Of a stretch of 19,164 bases of DNA, positions 1 to 7,647 are shown in pieces. Every line of letters begins with the position of its first letter. Positions within the stretch are counted from its first letter, which is position 1. The DNA is taken from positions 42,891 to 62,054 of the forward strand of contig FR894563.1 in assembly GCA_000436115.1 (NCBI GenBank). The letters run 5' to 3'. The DNA comes from Firmicutes bacterium CAG:534. Lineage in GTDB: Bacteria > Bacillota > Clostridia > Lachnospirales > Lachnospiraceae. The translations under genes were made by a program, and so were the position numbers. Under the pieces are notes generated by a model, which saw nothing but the letters and a program-made list of their open reading frames with translations, did no database searches and had not been told where the DNA came from.

Positions 1-45
1 GGCAGGAGGCGCCTGCATGGCTGCCCTCCTGCCGTCTTTTATAGG
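1..45. terminator. Rho-independent terminator at the left edge
   Basis: GGCAGGAGG (1-9) pairs perfectly with CCTCCTGCC (25-33), and the plus strand continues with GTCTTTTAT. The T-rich side favours a plus-strand gene lying left of the window. The hairpin also sits just downstream of the minus-strand gene ending at 57, so it may stop transcription from both sides. The bases left of position 1, which would decide this, are not visible. Confidence 0.7.
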
Positions 46-56
46 TTGCTTCCCCT

Positions 57-991
57 TTAACTCACTTCTTCACCTGGAAAATACAGATCCAGACTCCGAA
101 ACCCGCAAAAGCCGTTTTCATCTGTCATGATTTCTCTTGTTTCTCCCGCTGGAATTACCAGGAGATACTGCTTTCCCTTCCATCTATAATCAAGCTGAAC
201 CGTCACGTCCTTTCGCTCCGTGATGGCTCTTATCACACTTTCGTCAAAGCTTACCCATCTGTCTGTCCAGATCCTTACGGTTTCATTTTGCTGTGCATTC
301 TTAACCGTTTGCTCTGCCTCTTCTAAAAAAGCCTTGTATGCACTTCCCTGAACCGTCAGATAATTCAGCACCTCGCTGCAGCTATTACAGATTTCTGCTG
401 TTACCTGATCCTCCACAGGGGTTGCGCTGCTTACCGTTTCTATCCTGCGTCCCTCCGTATGGGGACAGCCATATGCTTCTTTCTGCTCCCCTTCCCGGGA
501 GGCATCCTCTTCTGCAAAGCCGCTTTGCTGTCCTTCCTCATATGGTTCTACCAGAATGCCTGCACCCGTATTTGTAACCCGGTAATAGCTTGAAGAAACA
601 AAGCCGCATTCTGTAAAAGCACCGGAAAGCTCCCTTCTGATCACTACGACCACCCTGTAAATTCCACTTTCAGGATCCGCCGCCGCAAGCTGGATCTCTC
701 CTGTTCCTGAAGGCGTTCCTGCTTCCTCGCGAAATGCAATGATCGTTTCACTGCCGCCCTCTGCCCTCCTGATGTACAGGGTCAGGGTATATTCTCCCTG
801 CTGCGGATAATCTTCAAACCGGCATCCGGCTTTTATCCCTCCTGCCTCCTGCGCAAGATAACATTCTGATACTACAGGTACCTGGGCTGCGTAGGCAAAA
901 AGCATGTGCCCTCTAAAAATACCCCCCCGAGAAAAATCCCCAGGAACAGCGTTGCTGCCATAAGTACCCCTTTTCCTTTGGTTGTTTTCAT
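57..991 (-). CDS. Exported protein of unknown function, interrupted by a frameshift at a G7 tract
   Basis: I do not recognise this family. A good ribosome site (AGGAGG, 1006-1001) lies 9 nt before ATG at 991-989. That frame gives a basic then hydrophobic start (MKTTKGKGVLMAATLFLGIF), a clear signal peptide or membrane anchor, but reaches a stop soon after the G run at 928-922. The remaining ~290 residues are open in the neighbouring frame. One extra G, or a -1 slip, joins the two into a 311-aa protein. The body looks beta-rich in its first half. It then has a CNSC motif with a predicted helical stretch and a C-terminal module containing a WTDRWVSF segment and DENGFCGF. It follows two LytTR regulators and is probably co-transcribed with them. 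The alternative is a cytoplasmic protein from the internal ATG of HMLFAYA, which has only a modest ribosome site. Confidence 0.6.
922..928 (-). repeat. Homopolymer run (G7 on the coding strand) at the frameshift point
   Basis: Seven C on the plus strand, seven G in the message. It sits exactly where the signal-peptide frame would have to move to the body frame of the exported protein. An eighth G restores a continuous reading frame: 935 nt plus 1 gives 312 codons including the stop. Confidence 0.85.
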
Positions 992-1026
992 TTGTCACTT
1001 CCTCCTTTGTAAAATATGAAAAATTT

Positions 1027-1773
1027 CTAGTCCTTGGCGAAAGCCACGCTGTCGCATACATCGGACAGAAATCTTTGCACGAACGCCTCCCCTATCGTAA
1101 TTTTTTCTTCTTCCCCAAGCAGCTTTACCGCCCCTTCTCCAAGGTCTACCCTTTCAATATAATCTTTGTTTACATAACAATGCCTGCTGCACTGTATCAT
1201 CCTGTCATACCCCAGCTCCCTCATAAATTCCGAGTAGGGACGATAGGGGATCTTCAATATCCCATCTGCAAAGTGCAGCGTCATTCCCTTTTTGCTGTTC
1301 TCCAGCCAGAGAAGCTTTAACAGATCCCTCCGGTACAGAAGCCCTTCCTGCCTGATCAGAACGAATTTGTGCTTGATCTCACATCCGGGTCTTAGCAGCT
1401 CCTGATAAAGGCAGTCATGGATCTGCTCCTGTGAAACCGGTTTATTCATATAAGCGCAGTCATGGATTGCATTGTATGATTTATAGGCCACCTCCCCTGA
1501 TGCGCCTATCAGGATCATAGGTGTATAACAATGCCGTTTCATCTGTCTGATCCTCTGTGCCGTGCGAAGTCCTAAATTTTTTTCATCATTTTCGCTTTTC
1601 AGTTCGTTGTCGATCACAAAAAGCGTAACCCGTTCCTTCTGGGCAAAGCGATACGCCTCTGTATCACTCATGGTAATCTTTACATAAATGCTTCTGTCAA
1701 TTTCTCTGAGCTCGTCCTCCACCATATCGATCAGGTTGGAATCCTCTGTCAGAACTACAATTGTTTTTATCAT
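1027..1773 (-). CDS. LytTR-family response regulator (second of a tandem pair)
   Basis: A 248-aa DNA-binding regulator. Residues 1-120 form a receiver-like domain with E10-D11 in the acid pocket, D55 (FVIDNEL) as likely phosphoacceptor and K111 (MNKPVS). The switch threonine position holds Ala/Ser (GASGE). Residues ~135-240 are a LytTR domain with the hallmark segments WLENSKKGMTLHF and CSRHCYVNKDYIE. Start ATG 1773 follows GGGGAGCA. It lies 13 nt downstream of a close paralogue and ahead of the exported protein, in one probable transcript. No kinase is encoded beside this pair, so input may come from the AgrC-like kinase at 5630-6838 or be phosphorylation-independent. LytTR domains bind paired ~9-bp direct repeats, and candidate repeats lie at 2591-2624. 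Confidence 0.88.
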   Translation of the reverse strand: MIKTIVVLTEDSNLIDMVEDELREIDRSIYVKITMSDTEAYRFAQKERVTLFVIDNELKSENDEKNLGLRTAQRIRQMKRHCYTPMILIGASGEVAYKSYNAIHDCAYMNKPVSQEQIHDCLYQELLRPGCEIKHKFVLIRQEGLLYRRDLLKLLWLENSKKGMTLHFADGILKIPYRPYSEFMRELGYDRMIQCSRHCYVNKDYIERVDLGEGAVKLLGEEEKITIGEAFVQRFLSDVCDSVAFAKD

Positions 1774-1786
1774 TGCTCCCCTGCCC

Positions 1787-2512
1787 CTATTCTCTGCATA
1801 TTTCCCTCAAAAACTTCTGTCTGTAGGACTTTCCCATATCGATAGTTCCCAGATCGTCCTTCAATATGACATACTTGTTGATCAGATCAAAGCTGTCAAT
1901 ATAATCCTTATTGACCATCATATGTCTTCCGCATCTGATCAGCTTTTCATATTTCAGCGCATCCAGAAGCTTTCCTGAGGGCAGATAATCCATCTCCAGA
2001 TCTTCATCCTTAAAATGGATCGTAAGGCCCTTCTTGGAATTTTCTATGTATACAATATCCGCAGCGTCCCTTTTGATCAGCACATCTTCTCTTCTGAAGT
2101 AAACAGGATATTTCTTTTTATATGAAACAGGGGCATCTAAGGCTTCCCGGATGACCTTTATCACATGTCTTTTGTCAAAGGGCTTTTCCAGGTAGGTATA
2201 GCAATGCAGATCCTTGTAAGCATACATTTCTATATCTTCCAGCATGGACATCATAATGATCGGCGTGTGCCGATACCTTTCCACCATGCGCATCTGCGCT
2301 GCAAAATTAATTCCGGAGGCATCCTGTGAAAACCTGGTGGTGAGCACCACATCCACAATAAACAGAGACACATTTCCCTTCATGGCATACTGGTATGCTT
2401 CCCCATCTGTCCTCACAGCACGGATCTGTATGTCCACATCCGCCTCCTTGACCAGACTGATCATCTGATCCATCAGAACTTCATTCCGTTCCACAATCAA
2501 AACCGATTTCAT
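1787..2512 (-). CDS. LytTR-family response regulator (first of a tandem pair)
   Basis: About 241 aa from the ATG at 2512 (MKSVLIVERNE), preceded by GTGGGG; a GTG at 2524 would add four residues. The receiver-like domain has D54 (FIVDVVL), S89 in place of the switch Thr, and K110 (LEKPFD). Its acid pocket reads E8-R9, so one of the usual two acids is replaced by arginine, which suggests altered or absent metal-dependent phosphorylation. The LytTR domain (~130-241) contains YIENSKKGLTIHF and CGRHMMVNKDYID, nearly matching the next gene, so the pair arose by tandem duplication. It is the first gene after the promoter at 2557-2585 and probably drives its own operon and perhaps the lanthipeptide genes. 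Confidence 0.88.
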   Translation of the reverse strand: MKSVLIVERNEVLMDQMISLVKEADVDIQIRAVRTDGEAYQYAMKGNVSLFIVDVVLTTRFSQDASGINFAAQMRMVERYRHTPIIMMSMLEDIEMYAYKDLHCYTYLEKPFDKRHVIKVIREALDAPVSYKKKYPVYFRREDVLIKRDAADIVYIENSKKGLTIHFKDEDLEMDYLPSGKLLDALKYEKLIRCGRHMMVNKDYIDSFDLINKYVILKDDLGTIDMGKSYRQKFLREICRE

Positions 2513-2556
2513 ATTCATCCCCACACTTGTATCATATCTTTTGACTTTATGAGGAC

Positions 2557-2585
2557 ATTATAGCATCCTAAAATTCTTTTTCTCA
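2557..2585 (-). promoter_or_regulatory. Sigma-A promoter of the tandem LytTR operon
   Basis: On the minus strand TATAAT (2562-2557) is preceded by TGC, an extended -10. A 17-nt spacer separates it from a weak -35, TGAGAA (2585-2580). A weak -35 with a strong extended -10 is typical of activator-dependent promoters, and the repeat pair at 2591-2624 lies directly upstream. Confidence 0.7.
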
Positions 2586-2590
2586 TTTTG

Positions 2591-2624
2591 GCTATAAATT
2601 ACAAGTTTTTGGATGCGAAATTAG
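2591..2624 (-). promoter_or_regulatory. Tandem direct repeats, probable LytTR-regulator binding site
   Basis: Reading the minus strand, CTAATTTCGC (2624-2615) and GTAATTTATAGC (2602-2591) begin 22 bp apart. Each unit is followed by a CCAAAA element, and the two elements are 21 bp apart, so the whole ~22-bp unit is imperfectly duplicated. Two helical turns between repeats, just upstream of a weak -35, is the known layout of AgrA/ComE-type LytTR sites. A similar pair lies at 8211-8240. Confidence 0.5.
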
Positions 2625-2651
2625 CAATTACTACCAAATAATACACTATTT

Positions 2652-5348
2652 TTATGATATCTCCAACAGAAGCACCTCCGGAAGCCTGATCTTTCCCGAG
2701 AGCTTCAAACACCCATATCCTATCCCGGCCAGTCCGTCCATCATGCCATAGCTGTATTTTTCCCCGGCCAGTAAAACCCCCTTTTCCGTCAGCATTACAT
2801 TTACTTTCTGCTCAAACCGCAAAGCACGCTGCTCCAGTCCCGACTGCCTTTTTGCAAGTTCCTTCACCATCAGCAGATTTCCTATATTTCCGTGACAAAG
2901 ACTCATGCTCCTACGAAGCTCTGCTTTTCTCACGATCCGCTCGGCCTCAGCCGGATCCGTTTCCTGATCCAAAAGACACCTGCCAAGACCCCCATGACAC
3001 CAGGAAGGGAGCACCTCCCGTTCCAGTCCCTTTTCTCCCCGGTCTGCCAGCTCATAAATGCGTTCTTCATGCTTTCTGATCTTGTCCATTATGCCGCGTC
3101 TTCCCTGTCCCCCTTCACAGTCTGACAATCTTTCAAAGCAAAGCAGATAACCGCTTCCCCCGTGGGCTGCTCCGCCGCAGCGTTCCGGATATCGCTTGGC
3201 CTCCCACCATAATTCGCCATCCTGGTCTTTCCCCGTCTCAAGAAGAAGCTCCGCTGCCTGTTCTGCCCACTGCAGGGATCTTTTCTGCCCGGTCAGCCTG
3301 TACTGATTACAAAACGCAAGGATTGCCCCTGCATTTCCATAGGTGAGATCATATTGACGATCCTCCTTCAGCATCTGCGCCACGATCTCTTCATGGCGTT
3401 CCGCCTGCCTTAAATATTTTGTTTGCCCTGTCATCCCGTACAAAAGCTGATAAGCATACAGCAAAGAGGCCTCCCCGCACAAAATGCCCGTATCCGTAAA
3501 AGCCGCCTTTTGTTTTCCATCTGTCACGCTCTCCGTATACTCAAACAGTTCCTGTTCCAGAATGTCGCATACTTCCCCGTATTCTCCACAGTACAAATTT
3601 ACCGCTCTCAAAAAAACTGCCATGCCGGCCTTTCCGTTATAAAAAGAAAGATCCATGCCGCTGATCCTTAAATCTGCTTCTGTTCCGCTTTGTTCTTTCA
3701 GACAGACTGCCTCTGTGATTCCATCCGGCTTTATCACAAGCGCCTCTGCGATCTTTTCTGCTATTTTGAGGGCATGCTCTTCCCACGGCTTTTCTTTTTT
3801 CCCCGTCTTTGCCCTGAGCAGGGTATTTTTCATCTGCTCTGCTCCTATTTTCTCCATAGCAAGCGACAGTCTGATCCTTTCTGTCTGAAGCTTCTGATCC
3901 GCCGGACAAAGTCTGGCATGCCGTTTTCTGATCTCTTCCAGCGCTGTTTCTTCAAAATAATTCTTTTCTTCCCCGCCGCCCGCATAAAAAAGGCTTGTGC
4001 TGCTGCTTTTCCGATAAAAGCTGGGAACATTCCCTTCCAGCAAAACTGCCTGTTCTCTTTGACATCTCTTATGATCCTTGCATACTCTCTGAATAAATTC
4101 CTGCCTTCCGCCATTCTTCATAAGCACCGAGGGATGATAGGATGCCTCCAGGATCATCTGATAAAGCTGCGTGCTCCCAAGAAGCTGTCTGCTGCTGATC
4201 TCCTTTTCCAAAAGCGCCGTAAGATCTTCCTCCGAAAGCTCTGAAAGATAATGATATGCTCCGCAAAAGCCCTGTAAAATCTCCTGCTCATAGTTTTGGA
4301 TGCTGAGCTCTTCCCCCGGATAGTTCTTTCCCTTCTTCAAAACCGGGATCTTATACTCCACACAAAGTCCCTGCTTTCCCTTTTTAACCACCGGAACCTG
4401 CCAGGGCGCTTTACAGCTTTTTCGTCCTCCCATCACTGCGCTGAATCGTCTTTCTGAGAGCGCCGACGGAAGTAATCCTGATGTCAGAACAGAAGGCTCC
4501 CTCTCCCCCGCATTTCCGAATAAGGTTTCCAGATCGATCCAGACAGGCTCCTCTCCATGAGCGATCATATTTTCATAATGAAGATCATTGGTTCCCAAAA
4601 GATAGCCGACTCCCAGCTGGATCCCCAGTCTTTTATAGAAAGCCGCAATTTCCTCTTCCTCTAAGCACAGTTCATGCTGACATTTCCCGGTCCAGCAATA
4701 TCCGTCACATTCCAGATAAGGATATGGAAATTCCTGCGTTCTTTCCATTTTCATCCGTTCTTCCACTTTTCCCTGCAGCTTATAAAAAAGGCGGTCTCCC
4801 CTTAAGGATCTGGGCTTATAAAAGATGCTTTCCCCATCCTCAAATCTGATCTGCGCTACTGCCATTCCTTTATCATGGGCATCCCCTTCCCCCAGCAAAA
4901 GCGTTAATTTCCCCCTGATCCTTCTGCCTCCAAGAAGGGCAGTTTCAATTTCCTTTTGATCCCGCCAAAAGCGCTGCATCACCTGGCCGGCAAAATCACA
5001 TTGCTGCCTCAAAACGATTTCACAGCTTTTTTCAAGCTCCGGATAAAGCTGTAAGATCTTTTGCCGATATTCCCGGTCTGAAAGATAATCCCGTTCATAA
5101 GACCGAAGCTGTTCATCCAGAGTATTTCCGGAAAGCAGCTCCTGCTGCCTGCAAACCTGAAATTCCACCAGCAGCGTCCTGATCCCTATTTTCCCCAGGC
5201 TCTTCCTGATCCCTGCCAGCGTCTCCCTAAGAGAAAAGACCAGTTCTCCATCCGAATTTCTCCCCATCTCCCCAAGAGCCTTTTCCGCCCTGGTCAAATA
5301 TTCCTTATAAAAAGCATTAAATATGTTTTTCCCCATCTTCTCCCTCAT
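2652..5348 (-). CDS. lanM: Type II lanthipeptide synthetase LanM
   Basis: A bifunctional cytoplasmic enzyme that dehydrates Ser/Thr of the precursor by phosphorylation and elimination, then cyclises with Cys to (methyl)lanthionine. From ATG 5348 it is 898 aa, within the usual LanM range. The dehydratase (DUF4135) half shows YKPRS (K178), LGTNDLHYEN (251-260) and WIDLETLF (270-277). The LanC-like half (~540-898) has GAAHGGSG (H729), the zinc ligands C784 (SWCHGG) and C818-H819 (LCHGNIGN), and the terminal GLAGIGYG. The frame extends to a TTG at 5429, directly after the precursor stop, but that would place the 5400-5418 hairpin inside the gene. The ATG with nearby AGGA is preferred; MGKN at 5336 is another option. 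It follows the precursor gene in the same operon. Confidence 0.95.
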   Translation of the reverse strand: MREKMGKNIFNAFYKEYLTRAEKALGEMGRNSDGELVFSLRETLAGIRKSLGKIGIRTLLVEFQVCRQQELLSGNTLDEQLRSYERDYLSDREYRQKILQLYPELEKSCEIVLRQQCDFAGQVMQRFWRDQKEIETALLGGRRIRGKLTLLLGEGDAHDKGMAVAQIRFEDGESIFYKPRSLRGDRLFYKLQGKVEERMKMERTQEFPYPYLECDGYCWTGKCQHELCLEEEEIAAFYKRLGIQLGVGYLLGTNDLHYENMIAHGEEPVWIDLETLFGNAGEREPSVLTSGLLPSALSERRFSAVMGGRKSCKAPWQVPVVKKGKQGLCVEYKIPVLKKGKNYPGEELSIQNYEQEILQGFCGAYHYLSELSEEDLTALLEKEISSRQLLGSTQLYQMILEASYHPSVLMKNGGRQEFIQRVCKDHKRCQREQAVLLEGNVPSFYRKSSSTSLFYAGGGEEKNYFEETALEEIRKRHARLCPADQKLQTERIRLSLAMEKIGAEQMKNTLLRAKTGKKEKPWEEHALKIAEKIAEALVIKPDGITEAVCLKEQSGTEADLRISGMDLSFYNGKAGMAVFLRAVNLYCGEYGEVCDILEQELFEYTESVTDGKQKAAFTDTGILCGEASLLYAYQLLYGMTGQTKYLRQAERHEEIVAQMLKEDRQYDLTYGNAGAILAFCNQYRLTGQKRSLQWAEQAAELLLETGKDQDGELWWEAKRYPERCGGAAHGGSGYLLCFERLSDCEGGQGRRGIMDKIRKHEERIYELADRGEKGLEREVLPSWCHGGLGRCLLDQETDPAEAERIVRKAELRRSMSLCHGNIGNLLMVKELAKRQSGLEQRALRFEQKVNVMLTEKGVLLAGEKYSYGMMDGLAGIGYGCLKLSGKIRLPEVLLLEIS

Positions 5349-5389
5349 GTTGTCCTGAATACTTTTCTTTTGCAGCTCACTGTTCCTAT

Positions 5390-5418
5390 AATGAAAGAAG
5401 CCGCCTGGTAAGGGCGGC
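5390..5418 (-). terminator. Terminator-like hairpin between precursor and synthetase genes (attenuator)
   Basis: On the minus strand GCCGCC and GGCGGC (5418-5413 and 5405-5400) enclose a 7-nt loop and are followed by TTCTTTCAT. The tail is pyrimidine-rich but not a clean U run, so partial termination is likely. That would make more precursor message than synthetase message, the usual stoichiometry for lanthipeptides. Confidence 0.55.
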
Positions 5419-5429
5419 CTCTCTCTCAA

Positions 5430-5573
5430 CTAACAGCAGAAAATTGTTAAGATAACTGTCTCAATGGTGATATCAGGGGACTGCACTGTGCCCAGCTCCC
5501 CGATTCTCTGTTCCTCCTGGGAAAGCTTCCCAGCAGCAGCCATTGCCTGGCTTCTGATCATTTCTTCTTTCAT
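5430..5573 (-). CDS. lanA: Lanthipeptide precursor peptide (LanA-type)
   Basis: A 47-aa peptide starting at ATG 5573 behind a strong site (AAAGGAGAAGG). The frame runs open to 5633, overlapping the kinase stop, but that start lacks a comparable site. Residues 1-28 form an acidic, helical-looking leader (LSQEEQRIGELG). The tail carries S32, T36, T39, T43 and ends F45-C46-C47. The terminal Cys pair after an aromatic residue recalls the lacticin 481 group (ruminococcin A and mutacin II end FTCC), but the rest of the core differs. Only two Cys are available, so at most two thioether rings. There is no clear GG/GA/GS leader-end motif; the nearest is L27-G28. Its position directly before lanM and after a kinase/regulator pair fixes its role better than its sequence does. 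Confidence 0.82.
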   Translation of the reverse strand: MKEEMIRSQAMAAAGKLSQEEQRIGELGTVQSPDITIETVILTIFCC

Positions 5574-5629
5574 ATAACCTTCTCCTTTCACATAACATGA
5601 TAATTTATACGCTTTCGGTTCCTTCCCCC

Positions 5630-6838
5630 TCATGACCGGTAAAGAGTGATATCTACATGAAAGCGACCTTCCCGATATTCGTACCTTGCTTTTCCTCCAT
5701 ATCTGTCAACAGCTGTCTCTACGTTTTGAAGTCCTATTCCGTGCTCCTTCTTATTTTTCTTTGTAGTCTTTGGCCTTCCGGCTTCACGGTTGTCCTCAAA
5801 CGCACAGCTATTATTTATCTGTATTAAGAGTCCCCACGGCATCTCCTGCATTTCCAATGAAACTTCCCTAATTCCCTCTGCCTTTCCTGCCGCCTCGATT
5901 GCATTATCCAATAGATTGGAAATTATGACACAAAGATCTTCATCTGATACAAACGGCGCTTTCCAGTTATCAATGTGTATTTTAATCTTGATATCCCTGT
6001 CATGTGCCACACGCATCTTTTCATTTAGCAGTGCATTCACAACCAGATTATCCGTATATATTACTTTGTCTCTTGTTTGTTCTGTAGCAAGCAGCTTATG
6101 TATATAAGCCAAGGCTCTTTCATTTTCCTCTGCATTTAGTATTTCTTCTAACACCAGCAAATGATTTTTAATATCATGCAAAAGAGTGCTTCTTCCACGG
6201 CTCCAGTCCACAATTCCCTGATATTCCTGCTCCAGCAGCCGGTTCTTATCCTTTAACAGTTCTATCTGATGCTGGTTTTTCTGATAGCTATATAAAAATA
6301 TGGTTGCAACGCAAAGTACCAAATAGATTACTGCAAAAAGCATAAGATTTCTTATGGCTTTGTCCTGCTTATGAACCTCAATGATATAATCGCATTGCCG
6401 TAAGCTTATATATTCCAGCACCAGGAAGACAAACCAAGCTTTTCTGCTTCTTTTATAAATATCCAAAAGCAGTGCTCTCTTTTTCCACAGGAGGAACCCT
6501 GCCAGCATTATTAGTAATCTGCAGATTGCAAAGGCCAGCAGCCATTCCTTCCTTATCTGGTATAGTCCTATTTCCAGGAAGTCCATCTGCCTAAGCTGAA
6601 AGCTTAAGTAGAAAAGTACAAAGAAATCTAGGACATATATTGTTTCAAAATAAATAGCCGTTCCCCACGCTGCGTCAAACCACGGAGTATCTGCACGCCA
6701 ATATATCAATCCAAATGATATTACAATACAAATGAGCAAATATCCTCGGGAATACATCATAATACTTCTTTGATATATCAAAAGTCCCGTATCCAACGCC
6801 ACACATATCCACCAAATAATCTTGGTGATCACATGCAT
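5630..6838 (-). CDS. AgrC-like sensor histidine kinase (GHKL type)
   Basis: About 402 aa. The N-terminal ~185 residues are hydrophobic, with roughly six membrane segments, as in peptide-sensing AgrC-type kinases. A coiled linker (~186-215) leads to the phosphorylation box HDIKNH (H221), the N box NLLDNAIEA (308-316) and the G box HGIGLQN (366-372). It should phosphorylate the regulator encoded upstream (D59 there). The ATG at 6838 touches AAAGAAGG with no spacing. The GTG two codons later (6832) has better spacing and may be the true start. The gene starts 6 nt after the 26-codon ORF, so translation may be coupled. The lanthipeptide itself or the mini-ORF product could be the sensed ligand; this is inference. 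Confidence 0.9.
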   Translation of the reverse strand: MHVITKIIWWICVALDTGLLIYQRSIMMYSRGYLLICIVISFGLIYWRADTPWFDAAWGTAIYFETIYVLDFFVLFYLSFQLRQMDFLEIGLYQIRKEWLLAFAICRLLIMLAGFLLWKKRALLLDIYKRSRKAWFVFLVLEYISLRQCDYIIEVHKQDKAIRNLMLFAVIYLVLCVATIFLYSYQKNQHQIELLKDKNRLLEQEYQGIVDWSRGRSTLLHDIKNHLLVLEEILNAEENERALAYIHKLLATEQTRDKVIYTDNLVVNALLNEKMRVAHDRDIKIKIHIDNWKAPFVSDEDLCVIISNLLDNAIEAAGKAEGIREVSLEMQEMPWGLLIQINNSCAFEDNREAGRPKTTKKNKKEHGIGLQNVETAVDRYGGKARYEYREGRFHVDITLYRS

Positions 6839-6844
6839 CCTTCT

Positions 6845-6925
6845 TTATGGCAGCAGCTGGAATGCAGCATAAAATAACATCCCCATTTCCCAGATGCAGA
6901 TCAGCGCCTGGATTACTTCCATCAT
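6845..6925 (-). CDS. Putative 26-residue hydrophobic peptide between regulator and kinase
   Basis: The ORF starts inside the last codons of the response regulator (ATG overlapping its TGA stop, with a second ATG next) and stops at 6845, six nt before the kinase ATG. The peptide begins MMEVIQALICIWEMGM and ends LLP. It is one continuous hydrophobic segment with a single Cys (C10) and no charge beyond two Glu. The ATGA overlap implies translational coupling. It does not resemble AgrD, and there is no AgrB nearby. It could be a peptide signal, a kinase-associated small membrane protein, or only a translational bridge that carries ribosomes to the kinase start. Confidence 0.45.
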   Translation of the reverse strand: MMEVIQALICIWEMGMLFYAAFQLLP

Positions 6926-7647
6926 CTGCTTCCACCCCAATATTCCTGCATTCTCTCACGAACCTCATCAATACGTTCCTTGCTGGCACGGAATGATAGT
7001 CCGTTTGTAAGGTAGACTTCTCTTGCCTTGATCCTGACAATATGATTTAAATTTACGATATAGCCTCGCTCAATCTGAACAAATTCCCGCCCTTTCAGCT
7101 TATACATCACACGCTGCAAGGCGTTCCTTTCCATAACTTCTCCTCTTGTTAATGCAAATACTACATTCTGGCCTCTCCTGAACACATAAATGATTTCTTC
7201 GTAAAGAACTCTTTCTGTCCTTAACCTCTCGGTGATCAGGTACACATTTTTCCTGTCATCTACAGATTCCTCTGATAGCCTTCTCAACACTACAGGGAGA
7301 TCTCTTTTAATGTCCTTTTTGCAAATATAGTCCAGCGCTTTTACTTCATATCCTGTTCTGACAAATTCTTCATGTACTGTAAGATAAACGATAATAATTC
7401 TGTTGCCAAATTTTCTGAGCTGTCTCCCCAGTTCCAGTCCATTCATACTTGGCATTTCAATATCAAGAAAACATACATCAAAAGCGTCTTCTTCCAATAC
7501 CTCACAGAGAAAAGCCATGGGCTTGTCAAAGACTTCCACATCACAAACGACCTTTTCCCTGTAAAGGATCTCATGGATCTTCTTTTTCACAAACTGTGCA
7601 TACTCAAGATTGTCGTCAACTACAGCTATTCTGAACATTTTCCTCAT
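6922..7647 (-). CDS. AgrA-like LytTR response regulator
   Basis: A 241-aa regulator with an intact receiver. Counting from the MFRIAVV methionine, it has acid pair D8-D9, phosphoacceptor D59 (FLDIEMP), switch T87 and lysine K107/K108. The LytTR DNA-binding domain covers the C-terminal ~100 residues (VQIERGYIVNLNHIVRI). The ATG at 7647 overlaps the preceding stop (ATGA), and a second ATG lies three codons on; both have imperfect ribosome-site spacing, so coupled translation is likely. With the AgrC-like kinase two ORFs downstream it forms the two-component system of the lanthipeptide operon. Unlike the two LytTR proteins at 1027-2512, its phosphorylation site is fully canonical. Confidence 0.92.
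   Translation of the reverse strand: MRKMFRIAVVDDNLEYAQFVKKKIHEILYREKVVCDVEVFDKPMAFLCEVLEEDAFDVCFLDIEMPSMNGLELGRQLRKFGNRIIIVYLTVHEEFVRTGYEVKALDYICKKDIKRDLPVVLRRLSEESVDDRKNVYLITERLRTERVLYEEIIYVFRRGQNVVFALTRGEVMERNALQRVMYKLKGREFVQIERGYIVNLNHIVRIKAREVYLTNGLSFRASKERIDEVRERMQEYWGGSR

Noticed and set aside
2537..2585. Small minus-strand ORF starting MRKRILGCYN within the LytTR promoter
   Set aside because: It overlaps the -10 element and would lie mostly upstream of the transcript start.
3690..4244. 184-aa plus-strand ORF opposite lanM, and several other plus-strand ORFs across 2850-4850
   Set aside because: They lie antisense to clear LanM motifs and have no family signatures or ribosome sites.
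5349..5429. LanM start at TTG 5429
   Set aside because: It would put a terminator-like hairpin inside the coding region and lacks a ribosome site apart from the precursor's coding end.
5574..5633. Extended precursor start at 5633 (20 additional N-terminal residues)
   Set aside because: The ATG at 5573 has a strong AAAGGAGAAGG site, and the shorter peptide fits LanA sizes. The longer start overlaps the kinase stop and has no such site.
6845..6925. Mini-ORF as an AgrD-type cyclic autoinducer precursor
   Set aside because: It has no amphipathic leader/charged tail architecture of AgrD, and no AgrB protease is nearby.
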